This document shows, one piece after another, positions 19,292 to 28,324 of a stretch of DNA of 64,000 bases. Below the pieces are notes generated by a model. The model made no database searches, was not told where the DNA came from, and saw nothing but the letters and a program-made list of their open reading frames with translations. The translations under genes and the position numbers were made by a program. This stretch comes from Hydrogenobacter sp. (GTDB taxonomy: Bacteria > Aquificota > Aquificia > Aquificales > Aquificaceae), in the NCBI GenBank assembly GCA_023255875.1, contig JAGDVY010000018.1, positions 1 through 64,000 of the forward strand, read 5' to 3'. Numbering within the stretch: the first letter of the stretch is position 1; every line of letters begins with the position of its first letter.

Positions 19292-19942
19292 ATGTTTCCG
19301 GGCTTTGGTACTCTGGTAAATGCGGGTTTAATAGTTGTAGGCTCTCTTTTGGGCATTAAGGCACAGCAGTATATTCCTTACAGTATCAAGGAAGGGACTA
19401 TAAACGCCATAGGGCTTTTCACTCTCATGTTGGGTATAAAGCTCCTTTACGAAAACAGACCAGAAATGCTCAAGGTGTTTTTCCTTTTGATAGTGGGCTC
19501 CATATTTGGACATTTAATAAAGTTAGAAGAGAGGCTTGAAAGTCTTATGAGAAGTAGTGAATCCATAAGAGGCTTTATGACCGCTTCTTTGCTCTTTACC
19601 ATAGGACCTATGACCCTTTTGGGATGCATACTTGAGGCTACAAAAGGAGACAGCAGTCTCATACTCTCTAAAGCTTTTATGGATGGATTTTCTTCTGTGA
19701 TCCTTGCATCCTCTATGGGAAGGGGTGTTGTCTTTTCCGCACTTTTCGTTTTAGTTTTTCAGGGTGCGCTTACCGCTTTAGCTTTTTACTTGGGTAGTTT
19801 TCTATCACAAAGTTCCATGTCCAATGCGCTCTTCATTGGGGGTGGGCTCATATTGCTCACATCTTTTAAGATATTTGGCTTTTTGGATAAACTTAAACTG
19901 CTCAACATCTACCCTTCTTTATTGATAAGCCTGTTTGTTTAA
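19292..19942 (+). CDS. DUF554 family membrane protein
   Basis: GFGTLVNAGLIVVGSLLGI; IGPMTLLGCILEATKGDSSLILSKAFMDGFSSVILASSMGRGV. Confidence 0.85.
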   Translation: MFPGFGTLVNAGLIVVGSLLGIKAQQYIPYSIKEGTINAIGLFTLMLGIKLLYENRPEMLKVFFLLIVGSIFGHLIKLEERLESLMRSSESIRGFMTASLLFTIGPMTLLGCILEATKGDSSLILSKAFMDGFSSVILASSMGRGVVFSALFVLVFQGALTALAFYLGSFLSQSSMSNALFIGGGLILLTSFKIFGFLDKLKLLNIYPSLLISLFV

Positions 19943-19988
19943 AAAGTGTTATTATATAAAAAAATAAATTATGTTATCATTTTAAGCT

Positions 19989-20714
19989 ATGAAAAAAGAG
20001 GAGAAGAACAGGGGGAAAAAATACAATAAGATAAGCTATACCTTGGCGATAATTTGGATATCCTCCATGGCTCTTGCTGGTTTTTTCCTGCCTGTTTTTT
20101 TGGATACACTACCCTACTTTAAAGTAAAAGCCATTGAGGTAGAGGGCAATAACACTATACCAACCTATGTGTTTTCCCAAGCGGCAGGGGAACTAAAGAA
20201 TAATTGGCTTTTTATTACTGAAAACAACCTCCTTGAAAAGCTAAATTATCTCACCAATAATTCCGTGGAAGACATAAAAGTGGATAGAGTCTTCCAAAAA
20301 GACGGCGTGATATTGAAATTAAGCGTGAAAGAGAGAAAGCCTTTTTTAATGGTTTTTGAAGGAGAAAAGAAGATATTTTTTGATGAGAAAGGAGTACCTT
20401 TCTTTTCCAAATACATACCAGAAAAGAAACCTTACATATACACGCACAGCGTAAAACTTGTAAAGGATAACTTTCCTAAATTGAAAAACTTAGTAGAAGT
20501 ATGTGAAAATCATATACCTCTAAAGGATATCTATTTAAGCGATTTGGGTACCTTTGTTTATACAACTGATGGCACCAAATTGCTTCTTCCTCCGTTAGAG
20601 CAAATAGACCAAGACGTGTTAGATAGATTAGAGCGTATCTATAATATAAGTATGGAAGCAAAAGAGATAGACCTAACAACACAAGGTATGGCAGTAATAA
20701 AAGGTGGGCAATGA
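19989..20714 (+). CDS. ftsQ: FtsQ-like cell division protein (POTRA domain)
   Basis: Single N-terminal TM, YFKVKAIEVEGNNTIPTYVFSQAAG; directly upstream of ftsA. Confidence 0.75.
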   Translation: MKKEEKNRGKKYNKISYTLAIIWISSMALAGFFLPVFLDTLPYFKVKAIEVEGNNTIPTYVFSQAAGELKNNWLFITENNLLEKLNYLTNNSVEDIKVDRVFQKDGVILKLSVKERKPFLMVFEGEKKIFFDEKGVPFFSKYIPEKKPYIYTHSVKLVKDNFPKLKNLVEVCENHIPLKDIYLSDLGTFVYTTDGTKLLLPPLEQIDQDVLDRLERIYNISMEAKEIDLTTQGMAVIKGGQ

Positions 20715-21967
20715 AGATGATAACTTCCTTAGATATAGGTACTAGTAAAGTTGCTCTGCTTGTAGGTGAGGTGGACAGTTATGGAGATATACACATAGTG
20801 GGTGTGGGAGAGGTGCCATCAAAGGGCATAGATAGGGGATACATAACAAGGTTGGACCTTGCTGTCCATACGGTGTTGAGCGCTCTAAAAGATGCTCAGG
20901 AGATGTCTGGTTTGCGAATAGACACTGTTATTATAGGCGTATCTGGTCCCAACGTAAAAAGTCAGAACGAGAGAGACACCATAAGTGTATCACCACAACC
21001 TATAGAGATAGAGCATCTACATATAGATAGGCTGATAGAAAGAGCTATAACTAGAGCAAGAGAAGACGGATATGAGATAATAAGCGCTATCCCTAGAAAG
21101 TTTATTTTAGATGACCAAGAAGGTGTTATAGACCCAGTGGGACTTTTGGGTTCAAGGCTCTCTGCAGAAGTGCACGTGGTCAAAGTTGGAAGTAGTATGC
21201 TGAGAAACCTTGAAAAGGCTATCGCTTCAAGTGGTCTTAAGATAGCTAACAGATTTCTATCTTCTATGGCTTCTTCCGAAGCGGTACTAACACCAGAGGA
21301 AAAAGAGGAAGGTGTACTTCTTTTAGATATGGGAGCGGGACTCACAGATTTTGTCCTCTACACTGAAGGCTCACCCATTATAACAGGAAGCGTTCCCATG
21401 GGAGGCATAAACATAACAAAAGACATAGCACACTTTATGAAGATCACAGTTGAACAAGCAGAAAAGATAAAGATAGAACAGGGTTTTGCTATAGCGGACC
21501 TAGTGAATGAAACAGAAAGGGTTAAAATAAAACCTAGAGGAGAAGAAAAAGAAACTATGATAAGTAAAAAACAGCTTGCGGAAGTTATACAGATTAGGCT
21601 TGAAGAGATCATGGACAAGGTCTTGGAGCTTATAAACTCACAGGGTGTAAAGCTTGACTCAATAAACGCAGGTGTGGTGATCACAGGGGGCTGTGCCAAG
21701 CTTGCCGGTATGAAGGAATTTCTTGAGAGGTACTTTGACATGCCCGTAAGAATAGGATACCCTACTGGTGTAATAGGCTTAAAGGAAAAGATACAGGATC
21801 CATCCTTCTCTACAGGTGTAGGTCTTATCAAGCTTGCTTATGAGGAGCAGTTTTCAGGTAAAAAAGACCTACTGCGGAATTCTCAGGAAAATAGCGCGGT
21901 AAAAGGAAAAGTGGATGTTAGATCTATTTTCACCAAAATAAAGGATTTTTTTAAGGACGTGATATAG
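20711..21967 (+). CDS. ftsA: Cell division protein FtsA
   Basis: TSLDIGTSKVALLVGEV; GVSGPNVKSQN; LLLDMGAGLTDFVLYTEGSPIITGSVPMGGINITKDIA; VVITGGCAKLAGM. Confidence 0.96.
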   Translation: MKMITSLDIGTSKVALLVGEVDSYGDIHIVGVGEVPSKGIDRGYITRLDLAVHTVLSALKDAQEMSGLRIDTVIIGVSGPNVKSQNERDTISVSPQPIEIEHLHIDRLIERAITRAREDGYEIISAIPRKFILDDQEGVIDPVGLLGSRLSAEVHVVKVGSSMLRNLEKAIASSGLKIANRFLSSMASSEAVLTPEEKEEGVLLLDMGAGLTDFVLYTEGSPIITGSVPMGGINITKDIAHFMKITVEQAEKIKIEQGFAIADLVNETERVKIKPRGEEKETMISKKQLAEVIQIRLEEIMDKVLELINSQGVKLDSINAGVVITGGCAKLAGMKEFLERYFDMPVRIGYPTGVIGLKEKIQDPSFSTGVGLIKLAYEEQFSGKKDLLRNSQENSAVKGKVDVRSIFTKIKDFFKDVI

Positions 21968-21970
21968 GAG

Positions 21971-23062
21971 GTGAAAGTGATGGAGAGTGTAAATCCCACG
22001 CGCATAAAGGTATTTGGTATAGGCGGAGGGGGTTCAAATGCGGTAAACCGTATGTACCTTGATGGAATAGAGGGTGTGGAGCTTTTTGCCATAAATACAG
22101 ACATACAGCATCTGGCATCCCTGAGTGTTCCAAACAAAATACAGATAGGTGAGAAGGTTACAAAGGGATTAGGCGCTGGAGCAAAACCTCAGATAGGAGA
22201 GCAGGCAGCTCTTGAGGACATAGACAAGATTAAGGATGTTCTCAGAGGCACAGATATGCTCTTTTTGGCAGTAGGCTTAGGTGGTGGCACAGGAACAGGC
22301 GCAGCACCAGTGATCGCAGAGGCAGCTAAAGAGATGGGTATACTCACCGTTGCAGTAGTTACCAAACCTTTCTCTTTTGAAGGTCCCAAAAGGATGCAAG
22401 TCGCTCTGGAAGGTCTTGAAAGACTAAAGGATGTGGTAGATACATACATAGTCATAAACAACCAGAAACTTGCAGAAATGGCAGATAGAAACTTTAGCAT
22501 AAAAGATGCCTTCAAGATGGTGGACGATGTGCTTTCAAAAGCGGTAAGAGGTATAACCAGCATAGTGGTGACACCAGCTCTTATAAACGTGGATTTTGCG
22601 GATGTGAAAACTATTATGGAAAAAGGAGGACTTGCCCTTATTGGCATGGGAGAAGGAAGAGGCGATGGCAGAAGAGACCATGCCATAGAGCAAGCCATAA
22701 CAAGTCCTCTATTGGAAGGCAATAGTGTTGAAGGTGCCAGAAGACTACTCATCACCCTTTGGGTCAGTGAAGATGTACCTTTCAGAGATGTAGAAGAGAC
22801 TATAAGCAGGATAAGAGAGTTAGCTCACGAAGATGCTCTCATCATATTTGGTGCCGTGCTGGAAGATACAAAAGAAAACTTTATGCGCGTTGCGGTGGTT
22901 GCCACAGATTTTGAGGATGCACAAACTCACACACACCTCAAGGTGGTTAAAAAACCAGAACCTAAGGATATAAAGAAAGTAGTCCCAGAAACCATCATAG
23001 AACCAGTACAGCCAGAGCTTGAAGATATCCCAGCATATTTAAGAAGAAAGAGAAAGCTGTGA
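21971..23062 (+). CDS. ftsZ: Cell division protein FtsZ
   Basis: GIGGGGSNAVNRM; FLAVGLGGGTGTGAAPVIAEAAKEMGILTVAVVTKPFSFEG; C-terminal DIPAYLRRKRK. Confidence 0.98.
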   Translation: MKVMESVNPTRIKVFGIGGGGSNAVNRMYLDGIEGVELFAINTDIQHLASLSVPNKIQIGEKVTKGLGAGAKPQIGEQAALEDIDKIKDVLRGTDMLFLAVGLGGGTGTGAAPVIAEAAKEMGILTVAVVTKPFSFEGPKRMQVALEGLERLKDVVDTYIVINNQKLAEMADRNFSIKDAFKMVDDVLSKAVRGITSIVVTPALINVDFADVKTIMEKGGLALIGMGEGRGDGRRDHAIEQAITSPLLEGNSVEGARRLLITLWVSEDVPFRDVEETISRIRELAHEDALIIFGAVLEDTKENFMRVAVVATDFEDAQTHTHLKVVKKPEPKDIKKVVPETIIEPVQPELEDIPAYLRRKRKL

Positions 23063-23331
23063 GAAAGATAGAAACAAAAAACAAGGCTCTATCCTTTATC
23101 TTGGGTTTAGTTTACGGCTACAGAAACGCTCCAAACATGGAACTTGTTGTAAAGGACCTAAAAAGCTTTTCCCAAGACTTACACAAAGAAGATAAAGTTT
23201 ATTACCTAAACAGACAAACAGGAGAACTTTTCCCACACTTCTGCGAAAGCACCACGCATATCTGCGTTATAAGGGAAGATAAAATTAATAAAAAAGTGGT
23301 ACTGTTTGTTTATAAAAATAAAGCTAAATAA
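23059..23331 (+). CDS. Small hypothetical protein, GTG start overlapping ftsZ stop
   Basis: 90-aa ORF, 4-nt overlap with ftsZ (GTGA); no family recognised. Confidence 0.5.
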   Translation: MRKIETKNKALSFILGLVYGYRNAPNMELVVKDLKSFSQDLHKEDKVYYLNRQTGELFPHFCESTTHICVIREDKINKKVVLFVYKNKAK

Positions 23332-23336
23332 AAGTA

Positions 23337-23365
23337 TTGACTTTAAATCTCAAGAACTTTAACAT
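23337..23365 (+). promoter_or_regulatory. Sigma70-like promoter upstream of TolC-family pseudogene
   Basis: TTGACT (23337-23342)-N17-TAACAT (23360-23365), ATG at 23372. Confidence 0.55.
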
Positions 23366-23371
23366 TAGCCT

Positions 23372-23990
23372 ATGCTTTTACTTCTCCTGCTTTTTGCCTT
23401 ATATTCTACGCCCTTGAGAACTCACCAAAAGTAAGGCAGTATGAGAAGTTAAAGGTATTCAAAAACCCTTCCTAACCCCACTATCTACGCTGGTTTTAGC
23501 AACTTATCTTTAAATAAGCCCTACCCCAACTCAACAGAACCCATGAGTGGCTTTGTAGTAGGATTTTCTCAAACTTACATCTTGCCTGTAAAAAGAGATC
23601 TTGAAGCTTTAATAACAAAAAACAAAATGCTGGAAGTGGAAAAAAGTATAGAAGTCATCAAAAGGGAGCTAATAAAAGACATAAAAATTGCTTATCTTAA
23701 GTGGCTATATACCAGAAGGATAGCGGAGGAAAATACAATTATCAGAGAGCCAATCTTGCAAATATCCTTTCCACAGAAGCAGACAAATCAAGCAAGGAAG
23801 ATATGATGGTGTTGGAAAAGCAGGAGGAGATTAGATCAAAGGAGAAGGAGATAAGGGAACTACAGCTTGAGCTTAAAAGACAGCTTGAGGACCTCAAAGT
23901 AGAATGCGAAAAAACAGAGAGCTTTTGGAACTCACACAGATTTAACAGCGCTACTTGCTCTGCCAGCGCTTTATAGCTTCAAACACCGCA
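23372..23990 (+). pseudogene. Degenerate TolC-family outer membrane efflux protein
   Basis: Fragments in successive frames: MLLLLLLFALYS / ALENSPKVRQYEKLKVFKN / LPNPTIYAGFSNLSLNKPYPNSTEPMSGFVVGFSQTYILPVKRDLEALITKNKMLEVEKSIEVIKRELIKDIKIAYLKWLYTRR / KYNYQRANLANILSTEADKSS... Confidence 0.82.
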
Positions 23991-23991
23991 G

Positions 23992-25020
23992 TTAGATTTT
24001 GAGTATAACCTTACCAAAGTGTTTTGATGCTTCTAAATACTCGTGCGCCTTATGTGCCTGTGAAAGAGGAAACACCTTATCCACCACCGGTTTTAAAAGT
24101 CCCCTTTCAAAAAGCTCTGATATCTTCAAAAGGTCAGAAGATGGTCCCATGTAAATGCCTATAAGCTCTATCTCTCTTACGAATAAGTACCTTATGTCTA
24201 TGTTTGCTTTACTTCCTGTGGTAGTCCCAAAGAACACTAACTTGCCACCTTTCCTGAGGCATTCTATACTTTTTGAGAAAGTTTGTTCTCCTACATGGTC
24301 CATCACCACATCAACACCTTCTTTGAAGACCTCCCTTACCCTCTTGGGTACATCTTCTTGATAGTGATTTATTACCAGATCAGCACCCAGCTCTTTGCAT
24401 CTTTTTGCCTTTTCCTCACTTCCTGCGGTAGCTATAACAAAAGCACCCATCAATTTAGCTATCTGTATGCCTGCTACACCCACACCCGAAGAGCCAGCCC
24501 ATATGAGCACTTTGCTGTACGGTTTTATCTGTCCCTTTCTTACAAGAGCATTCCAAACGGTCAAAAAGGTAAGGGGGTAGCTTGCGGATTCTTCAAAGCT
24601 CAAGTTCCTGGGTTTTGGAATAACATTTCTTGCCGGCACTTTCACATACTCCGCATAGCCACCCTTTGTCTTAAGACCCAATATATCATAATGCCTACAC
24701 AAATTATCCCTACCAGACAGGCACTCATAACAGACACCACAGGAGAGACCCGGAGAGACTATCACCTCATCTCCTTCCTTTACATTTCTCACCAAACTTC
24801 CCACCCTTTCCACAACGCCACTAACATCCGAACCCAGTATGTGGGGAAGTTCAGGCTTTATGGCTAAAGCACCTTTTCTAACCCAGATATCAAGATGGTT
24901 TAGAGCGGTCGCCTTTACCCTGATGAGCACCTCATCTTCTTTTATCTCTGGCACTGGGAAATCTTCCACATAATCAAGATACTCTACTCCCCCAAAGGCT
25001 CTGAGCAGTACCGCTCTCAT
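23992..25020 (-). CDS. Zinc-binding alcohol dehydrogenase / quinone reductase-like MDR family oxidoreductase
   Basis: LPHILGSDVSGVVERVG; GLSCGVCYECLSGRDNLCRHY; VLIWAGSSGVGVAGIQIAKLMGAFVIATAGS. Confidence 0.9.
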   Translation of the reverse strand: MRAVLLRAFGGVEYLDYVEDFPVPEIKEDEVLIRVKATALNHLDIWVRKGALAIKPELPHILGSDVSGVVERVGSLVRNVKEGDEVIVSPGLSCGVCYECLSGRDNLCRHYDILGLKTKGGYAEYVKVPARNVIPKPRNLSFEESASYPLTFLTVWNALVRKGQIKPYSKVLIWAGSSGVGVAGIQIAKLMGAFVIATAGSEEKAKRCKELGADLVINHYQEDVPKRVREVFKEGVDVVMDHVGEQTFSKSIECLRKGGKLVFFGTTTGSKANIDIRYLFVREIELIGIYMGPSSDLLKISELFERGLLKPVVDKVFPLSQAHKAHEYLEASKHFGKVILKI

Positions 25021-25024
25021 GATG

Positions 25025-25900
25025 TTATTTTACCACGCTCTTTGATTTTTCTTCAATGAGTTTCTTCAGGCTTTTTGCCATTTCCTTCATTACAGGTTCA
25101 AACTTGTCTTTTAGTTCATAAAGAGCGCCATAAAGCTCATCAGGGGATACCTCCCAGGTGCTTATGAGCTTGTTTTTAAGCTGTGTCATCTTAAAGATGT
25201 CCATGTAGTAATCTTGAGGTATAACGCCTACCTCCACAAGCTTGGAGAGGCAGTCATCTCCGAACTTTTTAACGCCAAACTTGGGTGCAAGATGTTTGCA
25301 TATGTCAAAGAGGCTATCGTAAGCAACCTGATAAAAGTATTTTACCCTATCGTAATACATGGGCTTTTCCCTAAATTCCTCTATACCCTGAGATAAGACA
25401 AACTCTATTTTTTTCACCGAGTCCTTTATGTACTTTGCCTTTTCGTTAAGGAGGTCAAAGTCTATAAGGAGATAATTACCAGTAGTCTTTTTTATGTACT
25501 CCACTACAGCCTGAGCGTAATTTTTAAACACAACAAGGTTTTCTTTCAAAAAATCGTAAAGCTCTTCTGGTGATACAGCGTCTTTTAGGTCTCTATACTT
25601 GAAGTAAAACTCGGTGAACTTCTCAAGTGTCTGTATGTCTTGCATACCTATGTGCTGAGCTAATTTGACAAGACAGTCCTTAGATGTAGTTTTAAGTCCA
25701 TAAACAGTAGAAAGGTGTCTGCAGGGCCTCATGCAACTCTCAAAGGCTAAGTTAAAATCCACACGCACCTTATCAAGGACGAGCTTATTACTCACAAACT
25801 CTTCCTTTGGAAGGGAAAGATTCTTTTTGAGGTCCACATATGCCTTTTCAAGGTTATGAAAGCTCTCTACTATGAGGCTTATTTTAGGGCTTTTTTCCAT
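25025..25900 (-). CDS. Hypothetical protein with two tandem HepT/DUF86-like helical domains (RNase motif apparently lost)
   Basis: Two similar halves: FNLAFESCMRPCRHLSTVYGLKTTSKDCLVKLAQHIGMQDIQTLEKFTEFYFKYRDLKDAVSPEELYDFLKENL and YFYQVAYDSLFDICKHLAPKFGVKKFGDDCLSKLVEVGVIPQDYYMDIFKMTQLKNKLISTWEVSPDELYGALYELKD. Confidence 0.6.
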   Translation of the reverse strand: MEKSPKISLIVESFHNLEKAYVDLKKNLSLPKEEFVSNKLVLDKVRVDFNLAFESCMRPCRHLSTVYGLKTTSKDCLVKLAQHIGMQDIQTLEKFTEFYFKYRDLKDAVSPEELYDFLKENLVVFKNYAQAVVEYIKKTTGNYLLIDFDLLNEKAKYIKDSVKKIEFVLSQGIEEFREKPMYYDRVKYFYQVAYDSLFDICKHLAPKFGVKKFGDDCLSKLVEVGVIPQDYYMDIFKMTQLKNKLISTWEVSPDELYGALYELKDKFEPVMKEMAKSLKKLIEEKSKSVVK

Positions 25901-25925
25901 GTTTTATAATATACGCTTAAGTTCT

Positions 25926-26906
25926 ATGAAAGTCTCTGTGCTTGGTGGTGGCAGGTGGGGCACCGCACTTGCTACACATTTGGGAAGGTTAGGCCATGAG
26001 GTTTTAGTTTACGAAAGAAACGAGGATGTAGTAAAAAAGATCAACGAAGGCAGGCATCCTTACATACAGGATATAACGCTCAGCAATGTATCAGCCACAC
26101 AGAACCTAAAAGACATAGAAAGCTATTCCAATTACTTGGTGATAGCTCTTCCCGTGCAGGCAATTAGGGAAGTCATCAAAAACATAGACCTTTCAAAAAA
26201 GGTGGTTATATCCGCATCAAAGGGCTTAGAGGTGGGCACTTACAAGAGGGTGTCCCAGATAGTTAAAGAAATTGACAGCTCTGCTGTGGTATTTTCTCTC
26301 TCTGGACCTTCCTTTGCGTCAGAAGTATCAAGGGGCCTGCCTACCGCTTTGGTGCTGGCAGGTGAGGAGTTAGAGGAGCTAAGGAGGGTAAGAGACATAT
26401 TCTTCTCTGAAAACTTCAGAGTTTATCTCTCTACGGACATTATAGGGGTGGAGCTTGGTGGAGCGCTAAAAAATGTAATTGCCATAGCGTGCGGTATATC
26501 TGATGGACTAGGCTATGGTGAGAACGCAAGGGCAAGCCTTATCACAAGAGGGCTTGCAGAGATGGTAAGAATAGGCGTAAGCTTAGGGGCAAAAAAAGAA
26601 ACTTTTTATGGGCTTTCTGGCATGGGAGATCTCTTTCTCACTGCGAGCTCAAGCCAATCAAGAAACAGAACTTTTGGTTTTTTACTAAGTAAAGGCTTAA
26701 AACCAGAAGATGCCTTCAGAGAGATAGGACAGGTGGTAGAAGGTGCGGATACTGTAAAAGCTGTAAAAAAGCTCTCAGAAGAACTAGATATATACACTCC
26801 CATATGCTCAGCGGTTTATCAGGTAGTGGTTGAGGGTCAGGACCTTTATAAGGTAGTAAGATCCCTCCTTTTGAGACCTCCAAAAGAGGAGTTTGAGCAC
26901 CTTTAG
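25926..26906 (+). CDS. gpsA: Glycerol-3-phosphate dehydrogenase [NAD(P)+] (start at 25926 preferred)
   Basis: [81 protein letters not shown]. Confidence 0.97.
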   Translation: MKVSVLGGGRWGTALATHLGRLGHEVLVYERNEDVVKKINEGRHPYIQDITLSNVSATQNLKDIESYSNYLVIALPVQAIREVIKNIDLSKKVVISASKGLEVGTYKRVSQIVKEIDSSAVVFSLSGPSFASEVSRGLPTALVLAGEELEELRRVRDIFFSENFRVYLSTDIIGVELGGALKNVIAIACGISDGLGYGENARASLITRGLAEMVRIGVSLGAKKETFYGLSGMGDLFLTASSSQSRNRTFGFLLSKGLKPEDAFREIGQVVEGADTVKAVKKLSEELDIYTPICSAVYQVVVEGQDLYKVVRSLLLRPPKEEFEHL

Positions 26907-27556
26907 GATAATTTTTTCCTGACTTTTTGTAGGAGGTTGTGAGCGAGCCTTGTGGGTTCTGGTATCCGGTAAATGGAGGTTTTGAGCACAAGCTCAATAG
27001 CGGTCTTTAGGCTTATTCTGTGTCCTACGGACACATAGATGGGTTCTGCGTCATCTCTTGTTCTGAGGACTGCACCCAAAATGTTCCCTCTGTATGTCAA
27101 GTAAGACCAACTTCCCCTTTTTGTAGGTGGCTCTTTGTAGTATCCAAAGAGCTTAGTCTTTGCAACACCAACACTTACGCTATGTGTGATCACTCCAAAG
27201 TGTGAGGCTATGCCACACCCCCTTGGATGAGCTACACCTTGTCCATCTATAAAATAAACATCGGGTTTCTTTTGTGCCCTTTGATGTAAATTTAGCATCA
27301 GAGGTAGCTCTCTAAAAGCCAAGAAGGTGGGTATATAAGGGAAATCCACTATACCCTCAACCACATCCTCATAAATGGGTTTTAGTGTGTTTATGTCTAT
27401 TACAACCAAGCTTGCCCAAGCTTTCGTTGGGTTATTCCTTATATCCTGAAAGGTGAGGTCTATGCCTCCCACCGTGCGGATTTCCTGAAAATCGTCTTTT
27501 TGAACTACCTTTTTTGCACACTCTTGCTGAATTCTCTTTAGTTCCTCTAGGTCCAT
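26903..27556 (-). CDS. nfi: Endonuclease V
   Basis: [86 protein letters not shown]. Confidence 0.95.
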   Translation of the reverse strand: MDLEELKRIQQECAKKVVQKDDFQEIRTVGGIDLTFQDIRNNPTKAWASLVVIDINTLKPIYEDVVEGIVDFPYIPTFLAFRELPLMLNLHQRAQKKPDVYFIDGQGVAHPRGCGIASHFGVITHSVSVGVAKTKLFGYYKEPPTKRGSWSYLTYRGNILGAVLRTRDDAEPIYVSVGHRISLKTAIELVLKTSIYRIPEPTRLAHNLLQKVRKKLS

Positions 27557-27583
27557 TACTTAATTTATCATTCTATTATAGCT

Positions 27584-28324
27584 ATGTTGGGAGCTTACTG
27601 GCTACTGATCTCAAATGCGGTGATCCTGACGGTTTTACTCTTTTACTTTTACCTGCTTCCTTCAGCGAAATTTCGCGTGCCCGAGGTAAGTAAGGAAAAC
27701 TATAGACCACCAGACCTGAGCTTTATATTTAGGGATCAGGAGCTTCAAAAGGTAAAGGACCTTAGTAATGTACGCCTACTTGCTACGGCAAGCGGAAGCG
27801 TGAGGTTGGCTCTTTTGGAGATAAAGGGAAAAGCCAAAGTGGTAAGGATAGGTAGCGAGGTGGAGGGATACAGAGTTGTGGATATACAGAGAAATTACAT
27901 ACTGCTCAGCGATGGCAGAGAAACAAAAGCGGTAGGTTTTAGCTTTGAGACTGCAAAGACTCCTACCTTTGAGTCTGCTGTAGGGACTAATAGTCCTTCA
28001 GAGAGTTTTTCTGCGGTAGTTTCCAAAAGGGAAATAGAGAGCGTGACTGCAGACCCTGGCATTATGTTTAGACAGATAAGATTAGTGCCTTATGTGCAGA
28101 ATGGACAAACAAAGGGTTTTCTCTTTGAGTGGGTAGACCCACAGAGCATATTTTCTAAGGTTGGTATAAGGGCAGGTGATATACTCATATCCATAAACAA
28201 CCAAGACATAAAGAGCGGTGAGGATGCTTTTAGGATACTTCAGGCTCTTAGAAACGAAAACAGTCTTAGGGTGAGCCTTATGAGAGATGGAAAACCCATA
28301 GAAATAAACTTGAGGATAGAGTGA
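27584..28324 (+). CDS. gspC: Type II secretion GspC-like protein with C-terminal PDZ domain
   Basis: N-terminal TM; IRLVPYVQNGQTKGFLFEWVDPQSIFSKVGIRAGDILISINNQDIKSGEDAFRILQAL; upstream of gspD. Confidence 0.82.
   Translation: MLGAYWLLISNAVILTVLLFYFYLLPSAKFRVPEVSKENYRPPDLSFIFRDQELQKVKDLSNVRLLATASGSVRLALLEIKGKAKVVRIGSEVEGYRVVDIQRNYILLSDGRETKAVGFSFETAKTPTFESAVGTNSPSESFSAVVSKREIESVTADPGIMFRQIRLVPYVQNGQTKGFLFEWVDPQSIFSKVGIRAGDILISINNQDIKSGEDAFRILQALRNENSLRVSLMRDGKPIEINLRIE

Noticed and set aside
22189-22755. 188-aa antisense ORF over ftsZ
   Set aside because: Ser/Pro/Ile-rich shadow ORF typical of antisense to a conserved gene.
24283-24867. 194-aa + strand ORF antisense to the alcohol dehydrogenase gene
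   Set aside because: The - strand MDR family protein is clearly the real gene; the ORF composition is non-protein-like.
25025-25900. HepT-MntA toxin-antitoxin system
   Set aside because: Only HepT-like domains are present, without the catalytic motif, and neither neighbour (MDR oxidoreductase, gpsA) is a nucleotidyltransferase; kept as an orphan HepT-like protein instead.
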